NCBI GenBank assembly: GCA_029532415.1
Contig: JAQOTA010000002.1
Span: forward strand, 62,001 to 126,000
Reading direction: 5' to 3'
Length of the DNA: 64,000 bases
DNA from: Marasmius tenuissimus
Lineage: Eukaryota; Basidiomycota; Agaricomycetes; Agaricales; Marasmiaceae
This document shows, piece after piece, positions 22,396 through 34,523 of the stretch. Position 1 is the first letter of the stretch; every line of letters starts with the position of its first letter. The notes beneath the pieces were generated by a model. The model was not told the DNA's origin. It searched no databases and worked only from the letters and a program-made list of their open reading frames with translations. The position numbers and the translations under genes were made by a program.

Positions 22396-22481
22396 GATCA
22401 TTTAGTCTAATGGTAATATTGGGTAACACCATTTTGGTGCATTGTGAGCGTGAGGTCCAGAGTTCAATTCCCAGGAGTGCC
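22396..22481 (+). other. degenerate tRNA-like / SINE-like sequence with A and B boxes
   Basis: The plus strand, opposite to the element, carries TAGTCTAATGGTA at 22,403 (matching the Pol III A-box pattern) and GTTCAATTCC at 22,462 (matching the B-box pattern). Their spacing is tRNA-like. A CACCATTTTGGTG hairpin sits at the anticodon-arm position. The acceptor and T stems pair poorly, so it is not a functional tRNA by eye. The decayed copia at 1-2,106 has only about 35 bp between its stop codon and LTR, so about 230 bp here (22,375-22,609) is extra. Confidence 0.55.
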
Positions 22482-22609
22482 AAAAGGTAAAAATAGAATT
22501 ATGATGTCATTAAGTTGCGCAAAAGTTGGAAATCTTCGCAGCCTAACTACGTCATAGTAGTGTGTGCAGGCCAAAAAATTCAGCCCACAAAAACGTCCTT
22601 TGAGCATTT

Positions 22610-25600
22610 TTACTGAAAATGAAGGCCTAAAGCTTGTCTAAACTTCTCGAATTTGGCCTTGGCTAGGTTCTTTGTTAAAAGATCTGCAGGTTGGTCTGCA
22701 GTGGGTGCATAGTAGATAAGAACGTCCTTCTCAGCAACTGCATTCCAAATAAAATGAAATCTAATATCAATGTGTTTCGTGCGCTTCTCAGAGACTTCGT
22801 TACTACTGAGAAAGATAGCGCCTTGATTGTCGCTAACACAAGGTATTGATTGCATTGGATAGCCGATTTCTTCGAGTAGAGATTTCATCCACTTAATCTG
22901 ACGTGTACAATCAGAGAGAGCCATGTATTCAGCTTCTGTGGATGATAGTGCGACGGTCTTTTGTTTCTGGGATACCCAGCAAACAGGTGCACTTGCAAGC
23001 TTTATAAGATAACCAGTCTGTGATTTACGGTCATCAATATCAGTTGCCCAGTCTGAATCAGCGAAGGCCACGAGTCCTCCATCTGATTTACCATTGTAGA
23101 CGAGATCGTATAAACGAGTGCCTACTAGGTATCGTACTATATGCAATGCCTTGTTCAGGTGCTCGCGACTTGGATTCACACTGAACTGAGACATCTTGAT
23201 TACAGCAAAAGATATGTCTGGACGTGTTCCCAACGCCAGATAGAGTAATGAGCCAATCACAGATTGATATCTTTGGCGAATAATGGGATCAACCGGTTCA
23301 GTATTCTTCACCGGGCTGTAACCACTAGGTAAAGGTGTGGCTGCGGACTTGGCATTTATCATTCCGAATCTGCGAATAATTTTATCGAGGTAGTCCCGCT
23401 GGTCTAAGACGATTGTGCGGTTCTTTCGATCGCGAGAAATTCGCATCCTCAGGAATTCGGTAGGCTCGCCTAAGTCTCTGCATTCCCATATCTTTTTGAA
23501 CTCTTCCTTTAGGTGTATCATTAAGGCTTTATCGTTGCCCATGAATAAAGCATCGTCAACATAAACAACGGCAATAACAAGTTTGCCTTGTTTCCTGAAG
23601 ACATATACGCCAGCATCGGACAAGCATCTCTTGAATCCTAGATGTTTCATAGATTCAGTACACTGATGCCACCAAGCTCTTGAAGCTTGTTTCAGTCCGT
23701 ATAATGCTTTGCGCAACCTCCAAACCTTGCTGGAGTCCGTAACAAATCCTTCAGGTTGTTCCATATATATCTCCTCTTCTAAGGCACCGTATAAGAATGC
23801 GGTTTTAACGTCTAGCGCTGTGATTTCCCAGTCTTCAAGCGCTGCTAATGCCAATAGAAGTCGTACAGTTTCAAACCGTACTACAGGAGAGAACAATTCG
23901 TTAAAGTCTATCCCTTCCTTCTGCGAAAATCCTTTCGCTACAAGTCTGGCTTTAAATCTGCCATCTGACTTGACATTGGATACCCAACGAGATCGAATTG
24001 GTTTACGGCTTTTGGGTCTAGGAACTTCCTCAAAGACATCTCTTTCCTTGAGTGATTGAAGTTCAAGTCTGCATGCTTTCTGCCATTTAGGGATCTCCTC
24101 TTTGGGACGTTTGAGGATGTCTTTATAAGACCATTCCCTAACTGTATCATAAGCGCTTGACTGCATCCCATGCAGGGCATGCGCTTGAGAAAGCAAATAA
24201 TCCATGTAATTAACTCCCCCTTCCTGAGCAAGAATAGAGACGTGTCCTTCTTCCCCTGTGTCCATATCCTCACCCTCATTTTCGTTGGGTGGAGGATCCA
24301 TCTCCTCATCATGAGGAGCCGGAGGATTCTCGCTTTCTGGCACAGGAACCTGATTATTTGGTATTGTTTCAGGCTCATTTGTCGGATTAATCTGACTTTG
24401 CCAGTGAGCGTCGGACTCAATATCTCTTTCTACTTGTACAGGATGTCGGTTTCCGTAGACATTATTAGTTCTAAGTCTTTATGGAAGGAGTCTAGTACGT
24501 GGAGGGTTCCTTCGTGGTGGAGGTGGAGGATATAAATTCTCCCACTCTCTTTGATGATCGCGGCGGAAACTGAATGGATTGTCATCAGTTTGTGTGTTTC
24601 CTTGAGTTGTATTGCGATTCAAATTAGAAGGACCGGCAGTACTTGGATCAGGGCCATACTGATTAGGTACATTACTGGGACCTTTCGGTGATCCAGGACC
24701 ATCAGCAGGTGGCGGATGATTGTGCAAATCATCCATCGGACCGTGATCCGTATTGGGAGGAGGATCTCCCCCTGGCATATGACCGTCGTCATCAGGCGGA
24801 GGAAGATCCAGATCAAATGGTGGGTGACCGTTGTCTTCACCATTGTGATCATGGCCGTTGAATGGGTATGAATTGAAGGGTACAGAATGGACTGGTTCGT
24901 TGGTATTGTCGAATTCTATAGATCCGGGTTTTTCTTTTTGACATTTTGGAAACCAATTTTCGTCAAAGATGGCATGTGCAGCAACATAAATTGAGTTGTT
25001 GGTTGTTCGGAAAAAACAATAAGCTTTTGATCCCTTCTCGTAACTGATAAAGATCATGGCCTCGGATTTTGGAGCCAGCTTGTTTTTCCGTTTAGGTATT
25101 TGTGCGTAGGCACCACAGCCAAACGTTCTAAAATAGGAGACGTCGGGCTTTTTGCCTTCGTACAACTCAATTGGGGTTTTAAACTTCCTTGCGCGGATCG
25201 GAGTTCTGTTATATGTATGGACAGTGGTGAGAATTGCGAACTCCCACCAGCTTTCAGGGGCACAAGCATGAAAGCGCATTGCTTCAGAGTTTTCTCGCAG
25301 AGTGCGATTAAACCTTTCAGCGCGTCCATTTTGTTGGTGAATATGCGGAGCAGAAGTGTGAAATACCACTCCGTTATCAATGTACCATTGTTTTTGGGCG
25401 TTCGATAGAAACTCCCCCCCTCGATCAAAGCGTAGCTTCTTAACCATTTTGCCTGTTTGGGTCTTGACTTCCTTTTTCCAGGCTTTAAGGTTTTGATCGG
25501 TATCATCCTTGGCATACAACGGATATACCCAGCTATGAGACGACTTGTCGTCGATTATGGTAAGGGCAAACTTCTTCTGATGGTATGACAAAGTAGGGAA

Positions 25601-28600
25601 TTCTAACAAATCACAATGGACAAGCTCCAGAATCTCCGTAGCACGTTTGTCAGAAGCAGGATAGGGTTTGTTGTTCATTTTGCCTTTGGCGCAACCACAA
25701 CAAATCCCTTCCTTCAAAGGGAGAGCCTTTCCCTTTGGAAAACCCTTAACGTTATCTGCTAACTTCTTAATAACGTCTTTGTTGGCGTGACCAAGACGTC
25801 TATGCCATACAGAAAAATCTATGACAGCAAAAGACATGACAGATGCGAAGGAAGTTACTCCCATAAGTATCTTCGCGTTCATCCATCGTAAGTTATCCTG
25901 GTCATGGCTCAGATAAAAGCTCATGAGTAAGGAGTTGTCTTTTCTGTACCGGATCTGAGTCTCTGGATGGTTCCCGATGGTATAATATCCATCTCTTTGG
26001 AATTTACCATCTGAAATAATGCGATGTGGGCTATTGGGTTGGTACAACACTGGAAACAATTTTGTGACCTTAGTCACTCCCTGACTGGTAGTGTGTTGGA
26101 TGAGAACAGTACCGGAGCCTTGGATATGGATGTTGGCTGCATCGCCTGCTGAGGTTGTAACAACTAAAGGGTAGGCAAATTCCTGATAATCTGAGAAGTC
26201 GCTCATGAATGGAGTCATGTGCATAGAAGCACCGCTATCAAGTAGCCAGGCTTCCTTCGTATTCTCAATGTATGAATCACTCGCAATTAGGTTGCTGAAA
26301 GACATGACATTTGTCTCAACAAATACAGAACTATTAATACAACATTCGGATCTACTTAATCCTAGAATGTAATGGTGGTGCCGGTGGTGTCGATAGTTAG
26401 CGTTCTGTATCTCATGCTTATCAGCGAGTGACTCATTATCAGGAACTAAAGATACTTGCCAGTCTCCACGGTCGTTACTCTCCTCCCATGCTTCAGGATC
26501 ATCAATGCCGTTATCTCCGTACCAGTCTTCTCCGCCGTAAGAGTATCCAGAGTCTCCATCACTTTCGTCATCAGCATCATGATCAAAGTCATCAGATGCG
26601 CCTATGACAGTGAAGTTGTCTCGGGTAAGGTCGAGAGGGCTAGGAGATCGGAGATCAATCACGGTTGAGGGGCGTAGTCCAGTATCTGCATCAGGGTCGT
26701 GAGATATGATACTGATGTTGCCAATATAGGTATTGGTGGCAATTGTACGCGGAACCGGATTGAGAGGGCGATGTAAGGTAGCTGGAAATTGAACTGGTTC
26801 TGCTCCCTCGTTATCTGTAGTGGTATTCCTCGGATCATTCTGAGCAACAACCCAGGGATCAACCTCGGCATGATCATTGTTGCCGAGAGGAGAAGCACCA
26901 CGAAAGGACCGAGTGGGAGAGCATGGAATAGGGGGTGCAGAAACAGGTCGCATGATTGCCTGAGCGATAGCATGTGTGGTGGCAATAGCGTGGGAAATGA
27001 ATACCCCCGGATCAATATCCGAAGGAGGAGGAAGTGGTGGCGAGTTGGAACGGTTGGGAACTTCAGCAGTTTGTGCCTGTGATGCTGAAAGGTCAATGCA
27101 GGGCACGGGGTGCATCCAGCCAGATAGAGTGGTTCGTCGGTCAAATTGATCACGAAGATTTAATCGAGGGACAAAGCGAACATTGCGTTTGTTGTTCTGC
27201 TTGTAACCCCCCCTTTGACCTCGAACTGACTGGTTAGAAGCTGTTCCAAAAAGCCAATCTCCTTCTGTTCCTAGTTTGATGTGCGCTCCCCAGAAGACCG
27301 GGTTGTATACTTGGACTGGGATTGGAGTTCGGGTGTTGTGTATTCTGAAAACTTCAAGAACCGAAACACACTCAGGGTGTGCTTCGACGATCTTGACCCA
27401 GTTGGTGGTGTTGATTTCCAAAATAGCCTCCGATAGATGTTGAACATCCCAAGTCCAGAAGCGGGTCTGAGAAAAAGCGCGGACTGTGAGAATAGGTTCG
27501 CATATATTCTGCAGGTATAGTGCATGCCTCGGCGTGAGGTTATGGCAGGCACGGTGCAGAATTGGATAGACGACTACGCAAGTAGTGGTCCGGATCATGA
27601 TGAATATAAACTCCGGACTGATGTTCCTACGCTTCACAATATCCATGATTTCCCGGTACCGTGTTTTGTCTTTCCAGTTACTAGTTGCACCTCTGAAAGG
27701 TACATCAATTGGCAGTGGGAGTCTGATATCGCAAATAGTAGTGGGATACTGACTCCTGCGTAGCTCGGATCTTCCCATGTTTCGTACATTCTCTTGAGTG
27801 TATAGAATGAGAAACTGGGAGATAGATTGCTGATTTGCCGGTGTGTATGGGAAGTCACTGGGAGCGAAGGTCGGGAAGTAGATATCAGGAGCAGATTCGG
27901 GAAGTGGAGGTGCCCATGGGGCATAGGGATCGTTTACATCATGAGGTGGCCATTGACTTGTCGTGGGAATAGGTGGCTGTTCAACAACTTCTCCTTCTTT
28001 GAACTCAGAAGATGAGTCAGAAGAGATCTCCATGTCGATCTCGTCAGTTTCAGAGAGAGTGACTAAAGAGGGCATGGAGGAGTGCTCACTATCGGTATCA
28101 GTATCAATAGCGTCGAGAGGGTTTGTTGAGATGTTTGCCATATAAACCCGTAATGGAGCCATGAGTTCCTGGTCAAAGGTGGCACAAGCAAGGTTAGCAG
28201 AAAGGTGCCGACCGTTCTGCTTTCCTTGATTATTCTGCTTTTTCTTGCCAGCCTTTCCTTTTCCCTTGCCTTTTCCTTTCTGCGATTGTTGATTATGGTT
28301 ACCCTGGTTATTATTATTCTGCTTTTGGTTATTATTACCATTACCAGAACGATTGTTATTCTTCCGGTTGTTGCTGCGGGAAGAATTCCCACCAGGTTGA
28401 CGGTTCTGGCGGGACCAGGGTGGAGCAGTAGAAGGAATGAAACGATGAATGCCAGAAATTCTGGCGGCAAGAGCAGATTCATGAGCACCACGACGTCTGT
28501 TCCACTCGTTTGTGATTAGTGCAATCAACTTGACTACCTTGAGATCCTCCTTCTTTTCCTGAATTATCTTCTGCTTTAGCATTTCCCATGGTCCAGTAGG

Positions 28601-29362
28601 AAGCTTAGCAATGACAATGAGGATGAAGAGGGACTCGGGAATGTCAACACCCAGTACCTTAAGCTCCTTCCTCTTTTGGTCCATCTTGGTGATGACCGGG
28701 AGAGGATTCTGATTGGAGAAGAAGGTGGCGTGGTGAAATTCCTCATAAATATTAAGTAGCCGGGCCGTATCTTCCTGCCCAAAGGCTTTCTGGAAGTTCT
28801 CGATTGTTTCCTTGATGTCATCAGTCATCAAGGACTTGAAGGCCTGATTAACCCGAGATTTAAAAACGCCAAGAGCCTTATTGTTGCGTGTATACCATTC
28901 TGCATACCCAGATGCAGAAGCAGCTGGCTTGGTTTCAGTAAGAACCTGAAAGATTCCCTGCTGCTGCAGATATGCCGTATACTTATAGAAAAAGGCATTC
29001 CAAATGGCGCTGTCCTTTAACTCCGGGATTGTCATGATTGCACCAGATCCCGCCGGGAACAAATCGGCAGCAACGTTCGCATAAATAGGGTGATCCAGGT
29101 TTCCAAAGACAGGTACGGCAGCACCTCCTTGGGCGTTAGTGATGTTGTAGGTATGGCCAGGAGGTTGGAAAGACCAGAAAGTATCGGAATCAGTAAAGCC
29201 CGGAGGTGCCGGCTCAGTCCTTGGAGAAGAAGTAGCTTGAGGGCTACCGGTACGAGAATTGTGTTGAGAGGAGTTCTGAGACATATTTCCTAATTGAACA
29301 GAAATCTGCGAAAATCCCATGAGCATGATGAAAAAATAAAAGGAGAGAAATTGGGATTTCAA
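22610..29362 (-). pseudogene. copia gag-pol polyprotein, intact except for one in-frame TAA
   Basis: One minus-strand frame runs from the first ATG (29,360-29,362; a likelier start MSQNSSQH is at 29,284) to the stop at 22,610. It is interrupted only by TAA at 24,479-24,481. The first 1,627 residues contain gag (about 80-300) and an Asn/Gln/Lys/Gly-rich basic stretch (about 318-385) instead of a CCHC knuckle. A long extra region (about 400-1,030) precedes the protease DSGA at 1,042, the HHCC zinc site (WHRRLGH...CCGC, about 1,187-1,224) and the integrase triad D1251-D1313-E1349 (DD35E). After the TAA the frame continues into RT (ALDVKTAF, YVDDALFMG) and RNase H (ADSDWA, SSTEAEYMAL). The TAA lies in the low-complexity linker between integrase and RT. 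Without readthrough the copy cannot make RT. Confidence 0.93.
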
Positions 29363-30146
29363 CAGATGCCGCTAATAGGTCACAGGTCCCAACAGGTGCA
29401 GGGATTGTTAATCTGGTTACGTAGAGTAACCTTTCCAGTGTGTGTCTGGTGTGTTTCCTTCTCGCTATCTGGTCTCAATCCCAGACTAGCGTTAAAGTCA
29501 TCCATATGCCAAAGAAGGTTATTAATAGACCAGACCATGGGACCATAGGCAGCTACCTTTAGTAACGCTGGTGCCTGGTACAAAGATCTACTAATAACTT
29601 GGAAACGAGTTCAGGGCATACAGGTTTTGGGATGTCCCAGTACATACTGAAAATGGCCATGCGATAATCTATAAGATGTATCGTAAAAACCCCAGTTGTT
29701 CGGCACAATGGCCTACGCCATCATACAGACTAGTTTAGAAGCATAGTTGTATGACAGCTCAAAAGGTGCCACTCCAGCCGAAGCTGTACAGCCGTGGACC
29801 ACCCCCAACAGTTAGATTTCTTCAGCATTGTGCCGTGGCAATTTATGGCCAGAGCATCAACCTGGGTTATTCAAGACCAAGACAGGTCCGACAAGTCGGA
29901 AGCAGGTCTGGTCCTGAGAGAAAATGAAGACTAAATCAGTATGTACAATCGTGCGTGCAACATGCATGTACAGGGACATTAAGTGGAACCAGAAAAGGTG
30001 GACTGCCTAATCCTACACCAGATAGCCCAACTCATCGCTAGAGACTCTATAGCCAATATGGGTATAGACATCCGCTAGGACGGTGGTGACACACGGAAAG
30101 TGTTTCAACTACTCCGATCATAACGTCGACCTGCCTGCCTGTTGCG
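29363..30146 (-). other. copia 5' untranslated leader
   Basis: About 0.8 kb between the primer site and the gag start. It has no long open frame on the element's strand and I see no other feature in it. Confidence 0.7.
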
Positions 30147-30159
30147 GGGTCCATAACCT
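30147..30159 (-). other. primer-binding site resembling the half-tRNA(iMet) type
   Basis: Directly downstream of the 5' LTR the minus strand reads AGGTTATGGACCCC. Copia- and Ty5-type elements prime from an internal (anticodon-arm) fragment of initiator tRNA-Met and have GGTTATGGGCCC-like sites. This one has one mismatch in that core. Confidence 0.55.
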
Positions 30160-30683
30160 ATTGAGCCAGCATAGTTAAATGCACAGTGAGATGAAACTAA
30201 AACCTCACATATTGACTATAAGAGAATTCTTGTGTTCTTGTAGATGCTTGCTAGAGGTGATAATTGAGTAGATTGTCCTCAAGCTTTGAGACGCAAAGTC
30301 TCCAGCTTTTATACAAGAGTCCTTGTCTATCTACAAGTCATAGAACATAGGTAAGTGAGAATATAGCATATGGTACATATTGCATATCAGTAAGCATAAG
30401 TGCTCGAAGAGCAGAGTGAGTAAGTAGGCATAGTCATACTAGCTTTTTATCTAAGTAATCTAGAGAGAAAGCTCAGTCAGCTTTGAACGCTATTGGGTGC
30501 AAAGCTGAACCTTGTTATAAACCATAGAGATAAGGTGTGAGTACTGACTAACTACAGAGTCTGTCTGAGTAAGTACAGGATCTTTCATACGAGTGCAAGT
30601 GTCATAGTGAAAGAGTCTATAAATAATAGACGCGTAAACAACACGTCAATAAAGTGTATCACATGGTATTCACATGTTCAACA
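30159..30683 (-). repeat. copia 5' LTR
   Basis: It is identical to 21,821-22,345 except for one C/T difference (AAACT here, AAATT there, near the inner end). It is followed by TTGAT, the target duplication. Confidence 0.97.
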
Positions 30684-31576
30684 TTGATGAGAAATAGGCA
30701 TCTCACGGGGTGGCGCAGACGGACCTCTGGAGATACCCCACTCGAACTTCTTGGCGTGAATGTTCACGTGTATATCGCGAGTTTGGTTGGGACCACCAGT
30801 GAGCTCTAATAATTTGACCATCGAATCGAGTGTTGGAAGAGATGAGACTGAGGACTCGCTCCCGAGTCGGTTCAACTGATTTTTTAACTTGGCGTCGAAA
30901 CATACCAATAATTGTTAATTCTCTATTTTCAAATTTATAGTACGGTACCTGGCAACTACGGCGTGCAAGCTCGAAGCCTTAACCTTGCCATACATTATTG
31001 AGGGGTCTAGGCATTAGGAACCCGGGATTTGTCCTCGAACACACAAAGTGGGTTTTCTTATGCAATGGCGCCACCAGGAATACCTTCTCGGCATCGAACC
31101 GGCGTCCACCCTCACGCGCACGCTACGAGTTGGGTGACTTGAGATCCCGATGTTAAAGCCTATCAAGGCACAAATTGTACGGTTGGTGAGGACTCAAGTC
31201 TCAAATGGGGAGGGGAAGAATATAGTAGATGGGAAGTCCTAGCACGGGTCCCAGTAATAAGTACAAGACTACAAGTTGGTACAAGTTATAATTTACAAAC
31301 CACTAAGCAGGCAAGCAAGAGGAGGCAGCGAAAAATATGAAGAAAGAGGGAGATATAGACAAAAGGATTTTTGAGAGAGATAGACGAGAGAGAAAGAAAG
31401 AGGACACGGGCCCACAGGGAAGGGGTCTGGGAGAATTTAACATGAGATTCTCCCACCAGCAAGTTGACTGACTCAGCTGCACTTGCTCTTATTCATAATC
31501 ACTCCTTTTCCTTGTGATGAGCATAACTGGCAGGGGCCTAAGGTTCACCTAGTCAAGAGATTTTGGATGGAACAGA

Positions 31577-32953
31577 TCAAACAAAATTCACGCACCTGTC
31601 TTGATGAAAGCATTGGCCATTGTCATGCTCCAAATTCACCTGATTTACAGCACTATTCAAGTGTAGAGAAGGGGCACCATTCGTATCCCATAATGAGCGT
31701 TCCAGGAAAACAAGAATGATAAGAGCTGTAGGGTATATTCCCTATCAAGGATTTTAAACAAAAGATTGAATCATATTGAACTTGAGTTAACATACCACTA
31801 ATGGTGTTGAAATCTTCCAAAAAATTTCTTTGGCTATCTCATATTTGTTTGGCTTCAGGTGCCGATGTCGAGCCGGTATGACCTCAATCAAGAATTGAAG
31901 GGTCTACCAGTGTTAGGGAATGATTAAACACATTCTTTAAAGCTGAGATTATTTGTTACTTACCAGAAGGAAGGCATAGAGGAGACCAGATTCCAAAAGC
32001 AAGACAGCAATTCTTTCTGCCCTGACTGGCCGATACGACAACTTTAGATACTTCTGTATGGCCTTCCAATTAGACCTATGGATCACTGGTCAGTGATGAT
32101 CAAGATATGATGTGATAATAGCAAACAAAAAAATATACCAGGTAGCATAACCAATCACTGTGGTTGCTGCAATATTGGTTGCAATAGAAAGTGCATACAT
32201 TGCTAGAAGAACTGGTCGGCATTTTGAATGTTTGAATGGCATGCCTGCAGCAACAAAACATCCAATCCAGCCAAATGCTGCACCTGTCACAGCAAGCTGA
32301 AAGACCACCAACAGAAATATGATTTGCTTCTTCCTGCCAGATAGTGCACAAGCTCTCCAAATGACAATGGAATCACCAATGACAAACTGTGATTGAAACA
32401 TGAGCCACACCTTGATTTGAAAGTTGAAACAGAGTAGAAGGGGACTCACTGCCACTGGGAATAAGACAGAATGCATATCCATCACTATACGGAATTTTGT
32501 GAGGTAAGCCTGGTTTGTTGCTTTAAAGGATGTGCCAGCATTATCCACAAGAAGATGCTGAACCCCTGCAATGAGGTACACCATTGTACAACAGAGGTCT
32601 GTGGTTGCTAGAAGGAATAAAATGATCATGGATACACCAAGGACCACTCTAGCGCGCTTTATTCCACCCCTTCGGCTTAGTCCGGGATCAGCGTGATCTG
32701 CATGTGGGACTTGCAATAAACACTTACCGCCACAGAATGGTAATGGCTGCCAGAGTGAGCACCATATGAACACCTGAATGGTCATTAGTGATTCAAGGGG
32801 AATGACCATGATCTTGCATTGTACAAGCTTACCGTAAATAACTCCTGTCGCCAAAACCTCACCAAAAGACCAGATGAGGTTGAGGCCGTACCCACGGAGC
32901 TGTAAGCGCTCATTCGAGATCTTAGCCGCCCTTATAGAAAGTGAACTTTCCAT
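31577..32953 (-). CDS. seven-helix membrane protein, copy 2
   Basis: Seven exons on the minus strand give 341 residues: 32,833-32,953, 32,728-32,773, 32,450-32,675, 32,139-32,386, 31,964-32,075, 31,796-31,903 and 31,577-31,741. Phases are consistent throughout. Compared with copy 1, the intron between GAAFGWIGCFV and the preceding LAVT segment is absent, so exons 4 and 5 are fused. The start MESSLS and all seven helices are preserved (LIWSFGEVLATGVIYG, ILFLLATTDLCCTMVYLIAG, GDSIVIWRACALSGRKKQ, MYALSIATNIAATTVIGYAT and others). The C-terminus differs from copies 1 and 3. The frame is intact and function unknown. It is closest to copy 3, its block B counterpart. Confidence 0.9.
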
Positions 32954-33045
32954 CTTGAATGTGAAGGACAGGGTGATGGGTGAGTTTGGTTGACAATGGT
33001 AGGGAAACACAGGCAGTGGTGGTTGTGTGGCCAACTCGGGGGAAC

Positions 33046-33054
33046 CTATATATG
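33046..33054 (-). promoter_or_regulatory. TATA-box-like site of seven-helix gene copy 2
   Basis: The minus strand reads GCATATATAGG about 95 bp upstream of the ATG. The equivalent position in copy 3 reads CATACATAAG, a weakened version. Confidence 0.5.
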
Positions 33055-33299
33055 CTGTTTTGTGTACTCTTTCTGCCCACCAGTCACTATCATGAGGCTG
33101 TTATAACTCGGGCCACGCCCTCGAAATCGGAGGTTTGCGGTGAATACAGGAGTCAGTAATCCCGCCATCATTTTCTTGCTTCGTACCGTCCCGAGAGCAT
33201 GTTTTGATGTGGTCATGCACGTTATTTGAATTAGTGCAGTGGCTTGTATGCAGTGTCAGACCACCGTCTCCTCTAACCGGTTAGTAATAACCGTGAGCT

Positions 33300-34130
33300 A
33301 TAATATATCATGTCGTTCATTCGAGTGCAACTGTTGAACGATTACCCAGAGGAGATCACGTCTAAAGCGCGGGACGTCTCGGAAATTGCAGAATCTCAAC
33401 GAACGGTGAGCCACCTCCGCTTTCTGTCGGTGTTAAGTAGCCCAGCCTCCCGGTTCCCGAAACACACTTTATCCCAATCCATATACATCAGCGCATCTTT
33501 CCCGATCACATTTCCAGTCCAGCACAGTCACACTGTAAACAGACCAGGTGATGAAGATGAAGATGCGGGAGCAATTCTCAATATGAGATACTTACGAGGA
33601 TTGAAGTCGGCCCTCAAATTCCCGTCATACGCGTGTGGCGATGGAAAATGATTTGGGAAATGTCGTAGCACATCAAGGGTTTAAAGGGACGAGTACGCTT
33701 ACCGTGTACAATCTTGGTCGCCACAATCTCAGCGAAGAACAGGACGGCGCCACTGTAACTTAGGGACTCAAGGCTGATAAGATCTCACAATAGATAGGAT
33801 AACATGGTCATGGTCGCCGCGACCGGTGTGATGAGCTGTTTACTCGCTGCTCAGAACTTTCATCATCCGAGACGGATGAGTTCAACACGATGGAGGATGA
33901 AGGTACGACCTATCCTGGGCTCAGAGTGGAATTGAGTGAGGAAGATAAGGTAAATGAGAGGGTATCACTCAGCCTGTCAAATCTTGGGATCCTTATGCTA
34001 CCACATCATCTAAGTATAGCTTGATTTCGGGAACCAAGATTGGATTGACGAGTAGATCGGGTATCCGTAGAACCGTAAAACCTGAAGTGTGAGCCTCCTT
34101 CCTATTGAGCTTGACCATTTCTCCTTGTGA
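33300..34130 (-). pseudogene. seven-helix family exon-1-like remnant upstream of copy 2
   Basis: On the minus strand, 33,713-33,790 reads LSLESLSYSGAVLFFAEIVA and TKIVHG followed by GTAAGC. This has the exon-1 layout of the family (GYGxxLIWSFGEVLATGVIYG + GT) in the same orientation as copy 2. No later exons can be joined. The same remnant lies upstream of copy 3, and a degraded one upstream of copy 1, so the ancestral unit carried two tandem paralogues. Confidence 0.5.
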
Positions 34131-34523
34131 CGAGTAGGGCTAGAAGCAGCCTAGGACGTGTCTGATGAAAATGAGTCTTTGGAACAGACTTTACTCGCAC
34201 AGTTCTCTACCTTCCAGGGCGGTTTTAATATCTGCAGGAACGCAGCGACCGCAACCAAAATCAGCACACACACCCTCGTCCCCCTTCCTTTCCAACACGT
34301 CAATGATACCCGCCAACTTTAAGCTGACACAACACATGATCAGGGCCCTCCACAAGCAAGTTCGGCGGAACCACGTCTCTCTCCGTCAACATACACCTGC
34401 AATATCAAAACTTTCCCAACATCCCTACTTACCTATACACGACCCATCATTGCCCGCAAAACGACCCCAGTGAAACAATGTAATTGGTGATTACCCGCTG
34501 GCTCTTGCGCAGAGACTATCCAT

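Larger units (their letters stand above)
21821..30683 (-). mobile_element. full-length, recently inserted Ty1/copia retrotransposon
   Basis: The element is 8,863 bp. It has two 525-bp LTRs (21,821-22,345 and 30,159-30,683) that differ at a single position, and it is flanked by the 5-bp duplication TTGAT (21,816-21,820 and 30,684-30,688). Block B at 40,377-40,399 shows the corresponding uninterrupted sequence. Order on the minus strand is 5' LTR, primer site, leader of about 0.8 kb, gag-protease-integrase-RT-RNase H, a tRNA-like insert, polypurine tract, 3' LTR. The near-identity of the LTRs indicates a very recent insertion. Confidence 0.97.

Noticed and set aside
23709..24059. Open frames antisense to the copia polyprotein (also 24,170-24,535, 25,100-25,408 and 28,205-28,519)
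   Set aside because: They are shadows of a long, motif-supported frame on the other strand.
31070..31125. B-box-like GGTTCGATGCC on the minus strand, suggesting a tRNA gene
   Set aside because: No matching A box or foldable cloverleaf; block B has GGCTCGATGCC in a diverged context.
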